Source: Lojkania enalia (taxonomy: Eukaryota; Ascomycota; Dothideomycetes; Pleosporales). Taken from it: a DNA stretch of 36,392 nt. Made by a program: the position numbers and the translations under genes. Where the stretch lies: the NCBI GenBank assembly GCA_010094045.1, contig ML986716.1, positions 1 to 36,392 of the forward strand. The letters are read 5' to 3'. Each line of letters starts with the position of its first letter. The stretch's first letter is position 1. Under the pieces are notes generated by a model. It did not search any database, was not told the origin of the DNA, and saw only the letters and a list, made by a program, of their open reading frames with translations. Of this stretch, positions 1 through 9,562 are shown one piece after another.

Positions 1-165
1 ACCTCTAAGAGCCCTAACTAAATAGATTAAGGTATATAAGGATAGTATAGAGAATATAGATTACCTAGTAGACGATAATATATAAGAGTTAAGTAGTAGA
101 TTAGAAAACTAAATTATAGGCCTAAAATTACTCCTCTATAGAATTTGGAGGGTCTAATAGTAGAC
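1..165 (+). pseudogene. Y-left pol, extreme C-terminus (partial)
   Basis: Read in frame 2 from the left edge, this gives a tail that follows the chromodomain in Ty3/gypsy polyproteins, with recognisable pieces such as IKVYKDSIEN and YLVDDN. The same tail occurs in Y-right just after its chromodomain (about 33220-33370 on the minus strand). The frame is broken by TAG and TAA codons of the kind RIP makes from CAG, CAA and TGG. The chromodomain itself lies to the left of the window. The exact end of the protein is uncertain. Confidence 0.6.
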
Positions 166-1467
166 TATTAGATACCTCTCTAGTTCTCTTCTCTTCTACC
201 CTCCTTTCTCTTTCTTCCCTCCGGACTCCCCTTAAACCTCTTCTACTTTATTTTTAGCCGCCTAAGAGCGCTGTAATATTAGTTTAAAGGCTAGATACTA
301 GAGCTTCTAGAGTTGAAACCTAATAGAGTAACTTAGTACCCTAGTAGAATAAAGCTACCTAGATACTAGTTATAAGAAAGCTATCTTCCTAACTTTTTAC
401 AACCTAGACTATAAGTACTAGGCTATAAGTAGATTTTAAAACAGCTTTAAAGGCTACCTTTTTATCCTTCTTATCCCCTACGTATCAGGCCGCTACTTAT
501 AGTTTAAGATGGCCCTAGAGGACTAGAAACTCTTTCTTATAGTAGGAGAGGATCTATAAGTACGTTAGGAGTAAGTATCCTACTAGTATTAGATGCGATT
601 TATATAGGGTTGTACTTTTTATTTTATAAGGTGTAATACTCGCATTTTTTTAATCTTAGAAACTAAAAGGTAAATATTATATACCGCCCGCGGGCGAGCG
701 CGCGTATAGCTTAAAGGTAGATAATTTAGAAGGCTTTTAAAAAGGCTCTAAAAGGCGGGCGGAGTAGTATATTAATTAATTTTTTCTATAAGGCGTTAGT
801 AATATTTTAATAATTAACGGTTCTAGGGACGTATAATAATATATACGGAGTAGAAGTTGTTATTTAGTTAAGGAAGCTCAGTTAATAGCAACCTAGCAAT
901 ATACTAAAACTAGTAAACGTTTATTACTATACGCGATAAAATTGCAATATTAATAAACCGTTATAATAGTAGTTACCAGCTAATATATAGGTTAATTATA
1001 CTTACTATAAAAACCTTACTTAATATTACGTTAATATATAAACGTATCTCTATAGGTAACTATATATATTAGTCCTTACTAATAAACACCTCGAAGAAAT
1101 TTCTTTATCTAGAATCTATCTATAACAGCCCTAATTCCCTCCTAAACCAGCGTAGATAGGGACTATCAGCCTATAAGAAAGGGGGTAGTATAATAATACA
1201 AAGAAATCGTTCTACGAAAAGCTTTATATATAACTTTATCCTAAAGCTTTTCGCTTATCTTATCTTACCCCTAGCTCCGCCCCTTTTCCCTTCCATATAT
1301 AGTTGTACACTCCCTTATAAGTAGCTTAGTAGTTCTTCTATATCCTTTCGTATAAGGCCTATAGGTATTAATAGAATTCCTAGGTCTCTAAACCTCTACG
1401 TACTCCTATATACCTCTAAGTAGATTTATGCTGTATTTAGACCTATTATCTTACCTGCGCTGTTATA
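166..1467 (+). repeat. Long (about 1.3 kb) 3' LTR of Y-left
   Basis: The stretch runs from TATTAGATACC, probably TGTTAGATA before RIP, to GTTATA, probably ending in CA originally. It matches the inverse of 31863-33168, which is 1306 bp long. The right end is sharp because both copies stop matching their flanks there. The left end is inferred from the end of pol and from the TGTTAGATA start in the right copy, and could lie about 10 bp further left. Inside are a pyrimidine-rich tract (about 180-245), a GC-rich patch (684-704) and a 12-bp-stem hairpin (1215-1253). No gene is seen in it. Confidence 0.6.
1215..1253 (+). other. Conserved perfect hairpin in the Y-family LTR
   Basis: CGAAAAGCTTTA at 1215-1226 is followed 15 bp later by its exact reverse complement at 1242-1253. 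The same hairpin is intact in the Y-right LTR (32077-32088 and 32104-32115). It lies about 215 bp before the 3' end of the LTR. A role in RNA structure, RNA end formation or protein binding is possible, but nothing in the sequence decides this. Confidence 0.6.
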
Positions 1468-1503
1468 AACAGGACTAAGCTATAAACCAGGACCTTTATA
1501 ATA
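1468..1503 (-). repeat. Truncated 3' LTR of X
   Basis: On the minus strand this starts TATTATAAAGG, directly after a polypurine tract, and matches the start of the X 5' LTR at 16129 downward (GTTATAAAGG, then the shared GGTTTATAGC). Only 36 bp are present before the border with Y-left. Confidence 0.65.
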
Positions 1504-1530
1504 TTCTCCTCCTCCTCCTCTTCTTTCTCT
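1504..1530 (-). other. Polypurine tract of X
   Basis: On the minus strand this is a run of A and G (repeats of GGA flanked by AGAAAGAA) that abuts the LTR start at 1503. A polypurine tract at this place primes plus-strand DNA synthesis in LTR retrotransposons. On the plus strand it looks like a CTC microsatellite. Confidence 0.7.
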
Positions 1531-2626
1531 AATACTGAGTTGTATAGATAAGTAGTTTTTTAGTAAAGTTCTACCCTATATCCCGTTTAAATTCTCCTAG
1601 AGCGATTATATCTTTATAGTCGCTCTAGTCGTTCTATAAGAGTATAGAATAACTAGTCTACTTATAAAGGAACTACTATTTTAGGCCGCCTCCCTTTTTA
1701 CTAATTACTTATACGTCTTAGATTTTCTTAAACTTCTATTTATCTTCGTTTCTAACGCTAATTAGTACTAGTTAACAGTTATCTTATATTTAACTTAGTA
1801 ATAGGTTTTAAGTAATAGGGCGAAATAGTATTATATAGAAAATATTATAAATTTCTAATAGGGTATCTAGTTAATATATATTTTATCTAATAGTTTTATT
1901 AACTATATATTATTAATAGAGTTTATAGAGCTTCTTTTTCCTTATAGAGTCTATTTTAATATTACGTATATTAAGCTAAACTTTATCCTCTAATTAGTAT
2001 TATAATATAGGATCTCTTATACAATTGTAAATTTCTTACTACTATTATTATACGTAGGCTATTATTACTTATATAAATTCGACGTAGTCTTTTAGTTTAC
2101 TAATAATCTATTTTACTACGTAAATAGGGTTTCTAGGATATTCTATTAATAGCTTCTCTTCTAGTTATATAGACTCTCCTAAGTTTAAGTAATAGCTATA
2201 AGTAAGAAAGAATAGGTTAACTTTTATAAAGGAAGTATTCTTAGTACTAATAGTAATTTAAACTAGTAATAGCTATAGATTCTAGTTATTCTAGTAGTAG
2301 TTATAATAGTAGTAGAGAAGTTCTTTAAGTAGCTAGTTTATATACTCTATACTTCTATTAATCTTTAAATAGTATACTATTAATAGCCTTTATTTAATCT
2401 TAAGAATTTAGTAGATATATACTTATACGCCTTATATAAACTATTCTTCTCTATTAGAAACTATTACTTATAGGAGCCTGTAATATACTATAAAATACTC
2501 GATAAACTTATTAGCTAATATTTAGCTCTTAAAGTCTAGAATAGTAATATAGAGTACTTCTTTACTTAAACGGTTTATAATAATAAGAATATACTTATTA
2601 CTATATACAGTTCTTAGTAAGTTAAT
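1531..2626 (-). pseudogene. X pol, integrase core (second half) and C-terminal module
   Basis: Minus-strand translation continues the integrase interrupted by E1. Around 2300-2626 it gives pieces matching the Ty3/gypsy integrase core, such as LLKELLYYYY and a degraded form of the FISGVW-type motif. Around 1800-2000 it gives the C-terminal GPY/F-like module, with DKV.LNIRNIK and LDTLLEIYNIFY recognisable. Stops are frequent and of the RIP type. The segment 1531-1790 has no domain I can name and should hold the pol tail or 3' untranslated region. Joining 2626 to 10108 restores the reading through the core domain. Confidence 0.7.
2622..2626. repeat. Target site duplication of E1, left copy
   Basis: TTAAT directly precedes the E1 5' LTR and recurs directly after the 3' LTR at 10103-10107. 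A 5-bp duplication is usual for Ty3/gypsy integration. Confidence 0.9.
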
Positions 2627-3166
2627 TATTATAAATATAGAACGCTAAGAGGCACCGCTTTTATAGTTAGGGCTTAATCTAATATTAGCTACTAAATAGG
2701 TCGACTTAGACGAGGACTAATAAGGTAATAATAGGTAGAAGCATATTAAGAACTAGTTATTAGATAGTAAGTAGTAGAACTATAGGAACTGGGGAGATAA
2801 TTAGTTAGATAATAAAGTATAGTATAATCTATATATGTAATAATAGTAGAAGTATTAGATATAGTAGATTAGACCTAATAGACCTAATAGACCTAATAAG
2901 CTAGGCTTAGCGGTCTTAAATATAACTATATAAGATAGAAAATCTTCTTAATAGATTAGGTCCTATATAATTATTCTCGTAAGATTTATCTTATTACTCT
3001 ATTAGACTTCTAAATATACTTATTATATTCGAAGAACTGGCGAACCTAATACTCTCTCTTTACTAAAGCTACTACCTCTAACTAATCTAATATAAATAAG
3101 GCCCTAGTATATATATAACTGCAATAGTAGTTGTTATATATACTAGTAGTATATAGGTTAGTAATA
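2627..3166 (+). repeat. E1 5' LTR (540 bp)
   Basis: It runs from TATTATAAATA (TGTTATAAATA before RIP) to GTAATA and aligns with 9563-10102 without any indel. In the stretches compared, differences are C/T and G/A transitions, including several places where CG in one copy is TA in the other. It contains three tandem copies of the 9-mer GACCTAATA at 2872-2898; the same array is degraded in the other LTR at 9808-9834. The promoter and polyadenylation signals of the element should lie here but I cannot point to them. Confidence 0.93.
2872..2898 (+). repeat. Three 9-bp tandem repeats in the E1 LTR
   Basis: GACCTAATA is repeated three times without spacers. The 3' LTR copy at 9808-9834 keeps the same three units with two transitions in the middle unit. 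E2 LTRs carry related copies. Confidence 0.8.
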
Positions 3167-3234
3167 TAATAACTATCTAATATTAAGAGAATAGGAACTA
3201 TTTAAAGATATCTACTATATTATAAAGTTAAGTT
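3167..3234 (+). other. E1 leader with primer-binding region
   Basis: This 68-bp stretch lies between the 5' LTR and the probable gag start. It begins TAATAACTAT, where the tRNA primer-binding site should be. RIP has altered it too much for me to name the tRNA. The E2 copy reads TAATAACTAT, then TTAA, at the same place. Confidence 0.4.
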
Positions 3235-5400
3235 ATAATAACCTAAAAGCTATAAGCCTTAGAAGAAACTATAGTATAAAAAGTATAGAAATAGGAGACC
3301 TGTATTATATAAATATAATATAAGCTAGCTGTAGCTAGAGCTAACCTGGCTAAAGCTAAATAATAAATATAAGCTAAGATAGCTTTACTAAAGAAGTTTA
3401 ATAGTAAGAAAGAATATATTAACCTCTTTCTTACGTTAATAGAGCTGTACTTTAGGTTTAATAGTACGATCTTCTTTCTAGACAAGGATAAGATCTTAGC
3501 TATAATAATAAATATAGAAGAGACACCGCTAGTATAGGCTGAACTATTTATAGCTAACTAGCTAGAGAATAGAGGTAATATAAAGAAGACTAGAGAATCT
3601 ATAGATAAACTCTTTAAGAGTTGAAAAGGATTTAAGAATAAGGTCTAAAACGTCTTTAGAAAAGTAGATATAGAATAAGAAGTATAGAAGAAACTACTAA
3701 GGCTAACCTAAATTAAAAGGGTAATAGATTATACTATAAAGTTCTAGAGACTTAGTACTAGACTAGAATAGGATAATAGCGTATTAGTAGAAATCTTCTA
3801 TAAAGGGCTTAAAAATAAGGTTAAAGACGACCTAGCTAGAGAAGAAAGGCTAATAGAGCTATTAGAAATAATCGAATTAGTAGTTAGGACTGACAACTGT
3901 TAATATAAACGAGAGATAGAAAAATAATCTTAGCCGTAAGCATTTATACCAACTAAAAAGGAAAGTAAGATAGCGTTATAGGATGGTAATCTAATAGTCC
4001 TGGGAAAAGTCAAAAAGGGTAAGAGAAAGAACTACTAACAATTAAGAATAAGTAATCTTAAGAAAGAAAGGCTTAAAAAGGGAGTATATCTTCTATATAG
4101 ATAAAAAGAGTACTATATAAAAGAATATCTAAATAAGAAGAAAGAAGCTAAAATAATAACTGCGTAACCTACTAATAGATACTAATAACTAATATAGTAC
4201 TAGATATATTATATAGATAATAGATGCGGAATATATTACTTAGTAAAAGAAGGGAGCAATTATTAGCTATAGCTAAGAAGGGTAGTAGTAGTTATTAGAT
4301 ATATAGAATACCTACTAGGCGTACCGAGACTTAATAGTATAATAATCCTGGAGAGAATAAAGTAAAAGAAGTACTAGATTTATAATAAAATATACTAGAT
4401 AAGACTATACCCCTAGAAATATTAGAATATACTGTTTAAGGAAGTAATATTCCGAGATAGCTAGAGCGTATTAGAAGCTATAGTAAAATTAGTAGGAAAA
4501 GTTACAAATAAAGAAATATTTAAGTATATATAAGAGATATACTAAAGCTACCCTATAGAACTAGTAAAGGGTAAGAAAGGGAAATATATACTACCCTATA
4601 AGAGCAGCTGTAAAAAAGATTAGGCCAGCTATTACTAGGACAATTACTAGATATATAAGAGTATTAAGATAAAGTTAGAAGTGTAGCTAAGAATAGATAC
4701 GTAATTATTACTAAGAATCTTACTATCTTAAGATAAAATAGAAGATTATATAGAAAACGGGTATTATTAGATTTATAGAAGTCTAATTTATCTTAGAACT
4801 AAGTATCTATACCGGCTTAGTAAAATTATTATAGAAGCTAAGGAGCTAAGAAAAGTAATTTTAGAGGTAAGAGAGATGTAAGAAGATGTTAGAGGATAAC
4901 TTAATATTACAGCTCGTAAGATAATAGAAGTAAGTATACCTAAGAAAGAGGAACGTTCTAAAGATAATATATATTTAGAGGAATATAAAGTTTTAAGCTA
5001 GAAATAATATATAGTTAAATACTAGTACTACTAAAATATATTTAGAGTATTTAGATAGTAAGAATTAGATAAAGATTACTAACTAATCGAATAGTAATAG
5101 TATTTCTTAAGATAGAAGTATAAGATATATAGTAGATAGGTAAAGGCTGCTTACGCCTAAGAACTATAGACAAAATATAGTATAGATAGATGTCTACTAT
5201 ATAGAGAAGAGAAGGAAAAAATAGGGTTCTTCCTATCTTAGTTAAAAAACTAAGTAGCCCCTAAGGTAATAGCTATATTAAGGAACTAGGTAGAAAAGCT
5301 ATTAGAAGGGTTACTAGTATAGTACTTTTATATATAGTACTCTAAATAGAGTTTAATAGGAGGAAGTTTAGAGTACTACTTAATAGTAGAGTTTTAGATA
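3235..5400 (+). pseudogene. E1 gag (nucleocapsid polyprotein), RIP-broken
   Basis: Gag forms the virus-like particle and packages the RNA. The first codons at 3235 and 3238 are ATA, probably ATG before RIP. The frame then stays recognisable for about 720 codons through many TAG and TAA stops. Residues about 65-230 resemble the retrotransposon gag domain, with surviving pieces INLFLTLIELYF, KVDIE.EV and GLKNKVKDDLAREERL. A CCHC zinc knuckle is at 4087-4128, but all four ligand codons now read Tyr (TAT or TAC) with the spacing X2, X4, X4 intact. A lysine-rich stretch and an acidic C-terminal part follow to about 5400, which is long for a gag. Pol starts in the -1 frame near 5346, overlapping the gag end. 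The equivalent E2 gene has the same arrangement. Confidence 0.82.
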
Positions 5401-8400
5401 CATTTATATTAGCGTAATAGGTTTACGAGAATAATATAGAGTAGAGGGAAAAAGTAGTACCTTATATAATACACCTAGTAGATAACAAGCTAATAGACTA
5501 TAGCGGAGGAGTTATACTAATAGAAACTAAGAAGCGAGCGCTTAACGTTGTAGGATATACTAATATAAGAAGTATTAATATTATAAATCTAGGAAAATTT
5601 AATATACTACTAGATATAAACTAGCTAGCTAAATATAATTCTAGAGTAGATTAGTAGTAAGAGATAGTCTATAAGCTATAGAGCTGTACTAAGATAGAGC
5701 GGGTAGTAAGATAGTATAAGGTAAGGTATTCTTCGAGTCTACAATTAATATAGAGAGTATTAGCAGCTATAATAGCTAGATATTTTAAGAAAATAAAATA
5801 GATGCTAGGTATTATTATAGTTTAAAAAGTATATAAAAAACTATAGAACGATAGTATATCTTAAGAAATCTAAGAAGATTACAGCAAATTTACAGGGCTT
5901 TTTAAAGAAGTAGAGAATAGAGAATTACCTAAATATAAGGAATATAACTATAAGATTATTATTAAAGATAAAAAGAAACTAAAACCTAGTCTAATATATA
6001 ATTTAAACCGAGAATAGAGAGAGGAACTTAGAAAGTACATCTAAAAGAATTTAGCAAGAAAGTATATACGACTAAACTAGAGTAAAATAGTCTTACTAAT
6101 ACTATTTATACTAAAAAAGAACGGTAAACTAAAGTTATATATAAATTATAGACAACTAAACAATATAACTAAGAAAAATAGATACCTATTACCTAGAATA
6201 ATAGAACTTATAAGTCGGTTATAAGGAGCTAAGTAGTTTATAAAGTTTAATATAAGAGAGAGATACTACTAAATTTAGATAAAGGAGGGCTATAAATAGA
6301 AAATAGTATTTAAGATAAAAGAAGATCTCTTTAAATATTTAGTAATACTATTTAAACTTACAAATATACTAGTAACCTTTTAAACGGTTATAAATAACGC
6401 GTTAAGAGAATACTTAGATATATTTATAACAGTATATCTAGATAATATTCTAGTTTATATAGATAGATTGCTAAAAGAGTATAAAGAATACGTTAGAAAA
6501 GTACTAGCAAAACTATAGGAGTATAAGTTACTTATAGCCCTAGAGAAATACGAATTTTATAAGATAGGAATAGGGTTTTTAGAGTTCTAGATATCTAGAG
6601 ACAGTATTAAGATAGAATAAGAAAAGGTTAAAGTAATACTAGAATAACTAGTATCTACTTTAGTTAAATAAGTCTAATCCTTCTTAAGCTTTGCAAATTT
6701 CTATAGAAAATTTATAAACAGGTACTCTAGAGTAGTAGTACCCTTAATAGAGATTACTAAGAAAGAAAAAGAGTTTAAGTAGTAGAAAGTATAGTAAAAA
6801 GCCTTCGAAAAACTAAAAGTCTACTTTACCTTAGTATCGATACTAAGGATGCTAGATCTAGAGAAGTAATTTTAAGTAGAATCTGATACTTTAAATAAAG
6901 TAATAGACGCTTACTTAAGTTAGTAAAATAAAGATAGAAAGTAGAAGCTACGAGCCTACTTTTCTAGAAAAATAAAACTAGAAGAACTTAACTATAATAT
7001 ACACGATAAGAAACTATTAGTAATAGTTAAAGTATTAAGAGAATAGCAAGTATATTTAGTTGGAATTAAATACCTATTTAAAGTCTAGATAGATTATAAA
7101 AATCTTATATACTTTATAATAATAAAGAAACTTATAGAAAGATAAATATAATGGGTAGAGTAACTAGTAAACTACAACTTTAAAATAACGCACTAGAAAG
7201 GGTTAGAAAATATAGCTATAGACGCGTTAAGTTGTAGAGCTAACTATATAACTAAGAAAAAGTATAAAAGAGATATAATCCTAAAAAAGAAATTAGATAG
7301 ATCTCTTATATATAATTACCTACAAGTCGCTTAAGTTATAAAACTAACTACGCTAGAGTAAACTTAGTAGTAGAAGCTAAGGGATATATAGATAGTAGAG
7401 CGATATCTAATAAATAGCGAAGAAGTAAAAGCAATTAAAAATGCAACTTAAAAACAACTATATATATATCTATATATATAATAGTAGATAATAAAAGAAT
7501 TACACGAATCGCTAGAATAGAAATATTTAGGAGTAGTAGAAATAGAGTAAAGGCTAAGGAAGAGTTTTACTCTTACTAATATAAGAAGAGAAGTATAAGA
7601 TATACTCTATAAGTACTTAGAATGCGGGAAGAATAAGGCTATAAGATATAAGTCTTATAAATTCTTATAGCTATTAGAAGTATTTAAAAGACTATAGAAA
7701 TAGATTATAATTAATTTCGTAACTAAGCTACTAAAATTAATAGAGCTAGGGTTAAGAAGAAGATATAATACGATTATAAATATAGTAGATTAGCTAATAA
7801 AATATATATACTTTAGACTAGTATTAGAGATAATAATAGTATCTAAACTAGTATATAAGTTATTATATATAGTATTTATAGAGTATAGAGTTCTAAAGTA
7901 TATTACCTTAGATAGAGATAAGTTATTTACATCTAAATACTAGTAAGGATAGATAGAGAAGATAGGAATCTAATAATAGATATCTACCAGTTTCTACCTA
8001 TAGATAGACGGCTAGATAGAATAAGTTAACTAGAATCTAGAAACGTATTTAAAGATATATATTAATAAATAATAAGATAATTAAGTTAAACTGTTACCTA
8101 TAGTATAGATAGCTTATAATAGAATAACCTAGAGTATTATAGAGACTATACTCTTTAAAACTAACTATAGATAGAAAGCTGTTATATATTAGAAATAGAA
8201 TAAGAAGGGATCTCTAGTTCTACTAGTAGACTAGAAAGCTAAAGAAATAAAGGAAGTCTATAATTAACTTAAGAAAAAGATTTAGTTAAGAAACTTTAAA
8301 ATAGTAGAATAGGCTAATAAGTTAAGGATTAAGGGACTAACCTTTAAAAAGGGGGGTAAAGTTTTCCTGTTAACAAAAAACTTAAAAACTAAGAGACCTA

Positions 8401-8850
8401 TAAAAAAATTGGATTATAAGAGAATAGAACTATTTCTAATTAAAGAATAGGTTAGACCTATAAATTTTAAATTAAGGCTACTAAGTAATATAAAAATACA
8501 CCCGGTATTTTATAAGTTAAAACTAGAACCAGCGTCGGATAATATACTACTATAAGAAACTATTAATATAGAACTAGAATAGGAATATAAAGTAGAGTAT
8601 ATACTAGTAAGAAAGCGGTTTAGACGTTAGTAGAAGTATCTAGTAAAGTAGGAAGGATATTTATAGGAGGAAAGTTTATAGAAACTAGTATAGAACTTAA
8701 CCAACTATACTATAAAGCTAAAAGAGTTTTACTAGAAGGCTAGAATAATAGGTTATTAAGTAAAGCCTAGTTAAGAAGTAATAGTAGTAGTAATATAGAA
8801 GGAACCTCTTATACAGAACTTAGAGTAGTAGTAGAAAACGCTTTAGACCC
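5346..8850 (+). pseudogene. E1 pol: protease, RT, RNase H, integrase, chromodomain; RIP-broken
   Basis: Pol makes and integrates the DNA copy. It reads in the -1 frame relative to gag, and ATA at 5346 is a likely former ATG. The protease motif is at 5382: the DSG triad now reads Asn-Ser-Arg. Reverse transcriptase spans about 6040-6640, with the catalytic YLDD box read as YLDN at 6435-6446. RNase H spans about 6830-7230, and the linker piece ITH.KGLEN is visible. Integrase has a zinc-binding part (about 7500-7640), a core (about 7690-8140, with FTSKY and the degraded TDGQTE region) and a basic tail. The chromodomain is at about 8580-8740, with RKRFRR and LVK.EGY surviving. Stops are frequent and RIP-like. 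The exact C-terminus is unclear because the frame stays partly open past 8850, over the antisense frame. Confidence 0.9.
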
Positions 8851-9321
8851 GGCGGACCTCCTCTCCTCTTCCTCTAACTTCTCTTACTCTTCTATTAACT
8901 TCACCTCTTATTTTCTAAGATTTAGACTATACTCTTCTAGAGAATAGATATACTTCTTAGTACGCTTTAAGTAAGAAAGAGCCGCCGAATAGCAACACGC
9001 AGATTTTTTAAGATAGTAAATCTCCTCTTTCTTAGCAGCTACAAAATCTTAATAGATAGAGGTAGACTTTTTATAGGCCTTTAATATATTCGCTAGAAAA
9101 CGGCGAAAGGTACCCTTAGTTAAAGAAAGATTATAGGACAAACCCTGAGAAAAATACTCTCTATATATAGAAGAAAGGGTAGTATTACTATAATAGTTAT
9201 AGTTCGCAGACTAATAGTTTAAATAATAGTAAGACGGGTCTATTATAATATCTAGGGAAAGAATTAAATAACTAGTATAATAGTTATAGGCAGAAGTATT
9301 TTCGCGTTAAACCTTTAGTAT
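8767..9321 (-). pseudogene. Antisense accessory ORF between pol and the 3' LTR of E1, unknown function
   Basis: On the strand opposite pol, 185 codons read as a protein-like sequence interrupted by a few RIP-type stops. The first codon is ATA at 9321-9319, probably ATG before RIP. The part around residues 60-95 includes LTKGTFRRFLANILKAYK. The part around residues 100-165 is rich in Lys, Glu and Leu, with KKEEI and KLEEE, and could form a coiled coil. E2 carries the same frame over exactly 555 nt (19302-19856, plus strand) with no indel and nearly the same amino acids. Its 3' end meets or slightly overlaps the pol end, so the two genes converge. I recall a comparable antisense gene (brtn) at this place in Boty-type elements of Botrytis; homology to it is not tested. 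Function is unknown. Confidence 0.6.
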
Positions 9322-9544
9322 AGTAAAAAGGGAAAAGAAAGAAGAATAAGGTTATACTCGTAAGTCGAGTAGGACCTACTAGAATATATAAAGTACTAAC
9401 TCCGGAATAGAAAAATATAGATATAGTACTATAGTACACCTATATAGAATATATTAGAAGCTAGAATAAGCTGCTAGAGATAGTAGGATATTATACCTAG
9501 ACGGAATAGGTAAGATAATAGATTAGAGAGCTTCGGGACGAACC
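9322..9544 (+). other. E1 3' untranslated stretch, no gene seen
   Basis: This lies between the start of the antisense frame and the polypurine tract. I see no domain on either strand. The promoter of the antisense frame would be expected here. The E2 counterpart is at about 19077-19301. Confidence 0.4.
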
Positions 9545-9562
9545 TATAAAGAGGGGAGTAGG
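9545..9562 (+). other. Polypurine tract of E1
   Basis: The purine-rich stretch AAAGAGGGGAGTAGG abuts the 3' LTR start at 9563. E2 has the matching tract next to its 3' LTR at 19061-19077, minus strand. Confidence 0.75.

Larger units (their letters stand above)
1..1467 (+). mobile_element. Y-left: 3' end of a Ty3/gypsy chromovirus, continues off the left edge
   Basis: This is the tail of pol followed by a long LTR. The whole segment reappears inverted at about 31863-33330, at the end of the element called Y-right, and the two copies differ mainly by transitions. The similarity stops abruptly after GTTATA at 1467, where sequence of element X begins, so 1467 is taken as the element border. The 5' part of Y-left lies outside the window, so its target duplication cannot be checked. 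It appears to have inserted into the 3' LTR of X, of which only 36 bp remain beside it. Confidence 0.85.

Noticed and set aside
1501..1530. CTC microsatellite
   Set aside because: It abuts the LTR border of X and is purine-rich on the element's coding strand, so it is better explained as the polypurine tract.
2872..2898. CRISPR-like or satellite array
   Set aside because: There are only three 9-bp units with no spacers, inside an LTR.
3243..3485. An 80-codon ATG-started frame on the minus strand, the only one of that size in the window
   Set aside because: It lies antisense to the gag of E1, is rich in Leu, Tyr and Ile as expected from AT-rich sequence read backward, has no motif, and its gag counterpart is clearly recognisable on the plus strand. 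Treated as a shadow.
7455..7482. TATATATATCTATATATATA-like stretch as a replication origin or promoter
   Set aside because: It lies within pol of E1 between RNase H and integrase, and simple TA runs are common in RIP-mutated DNA.
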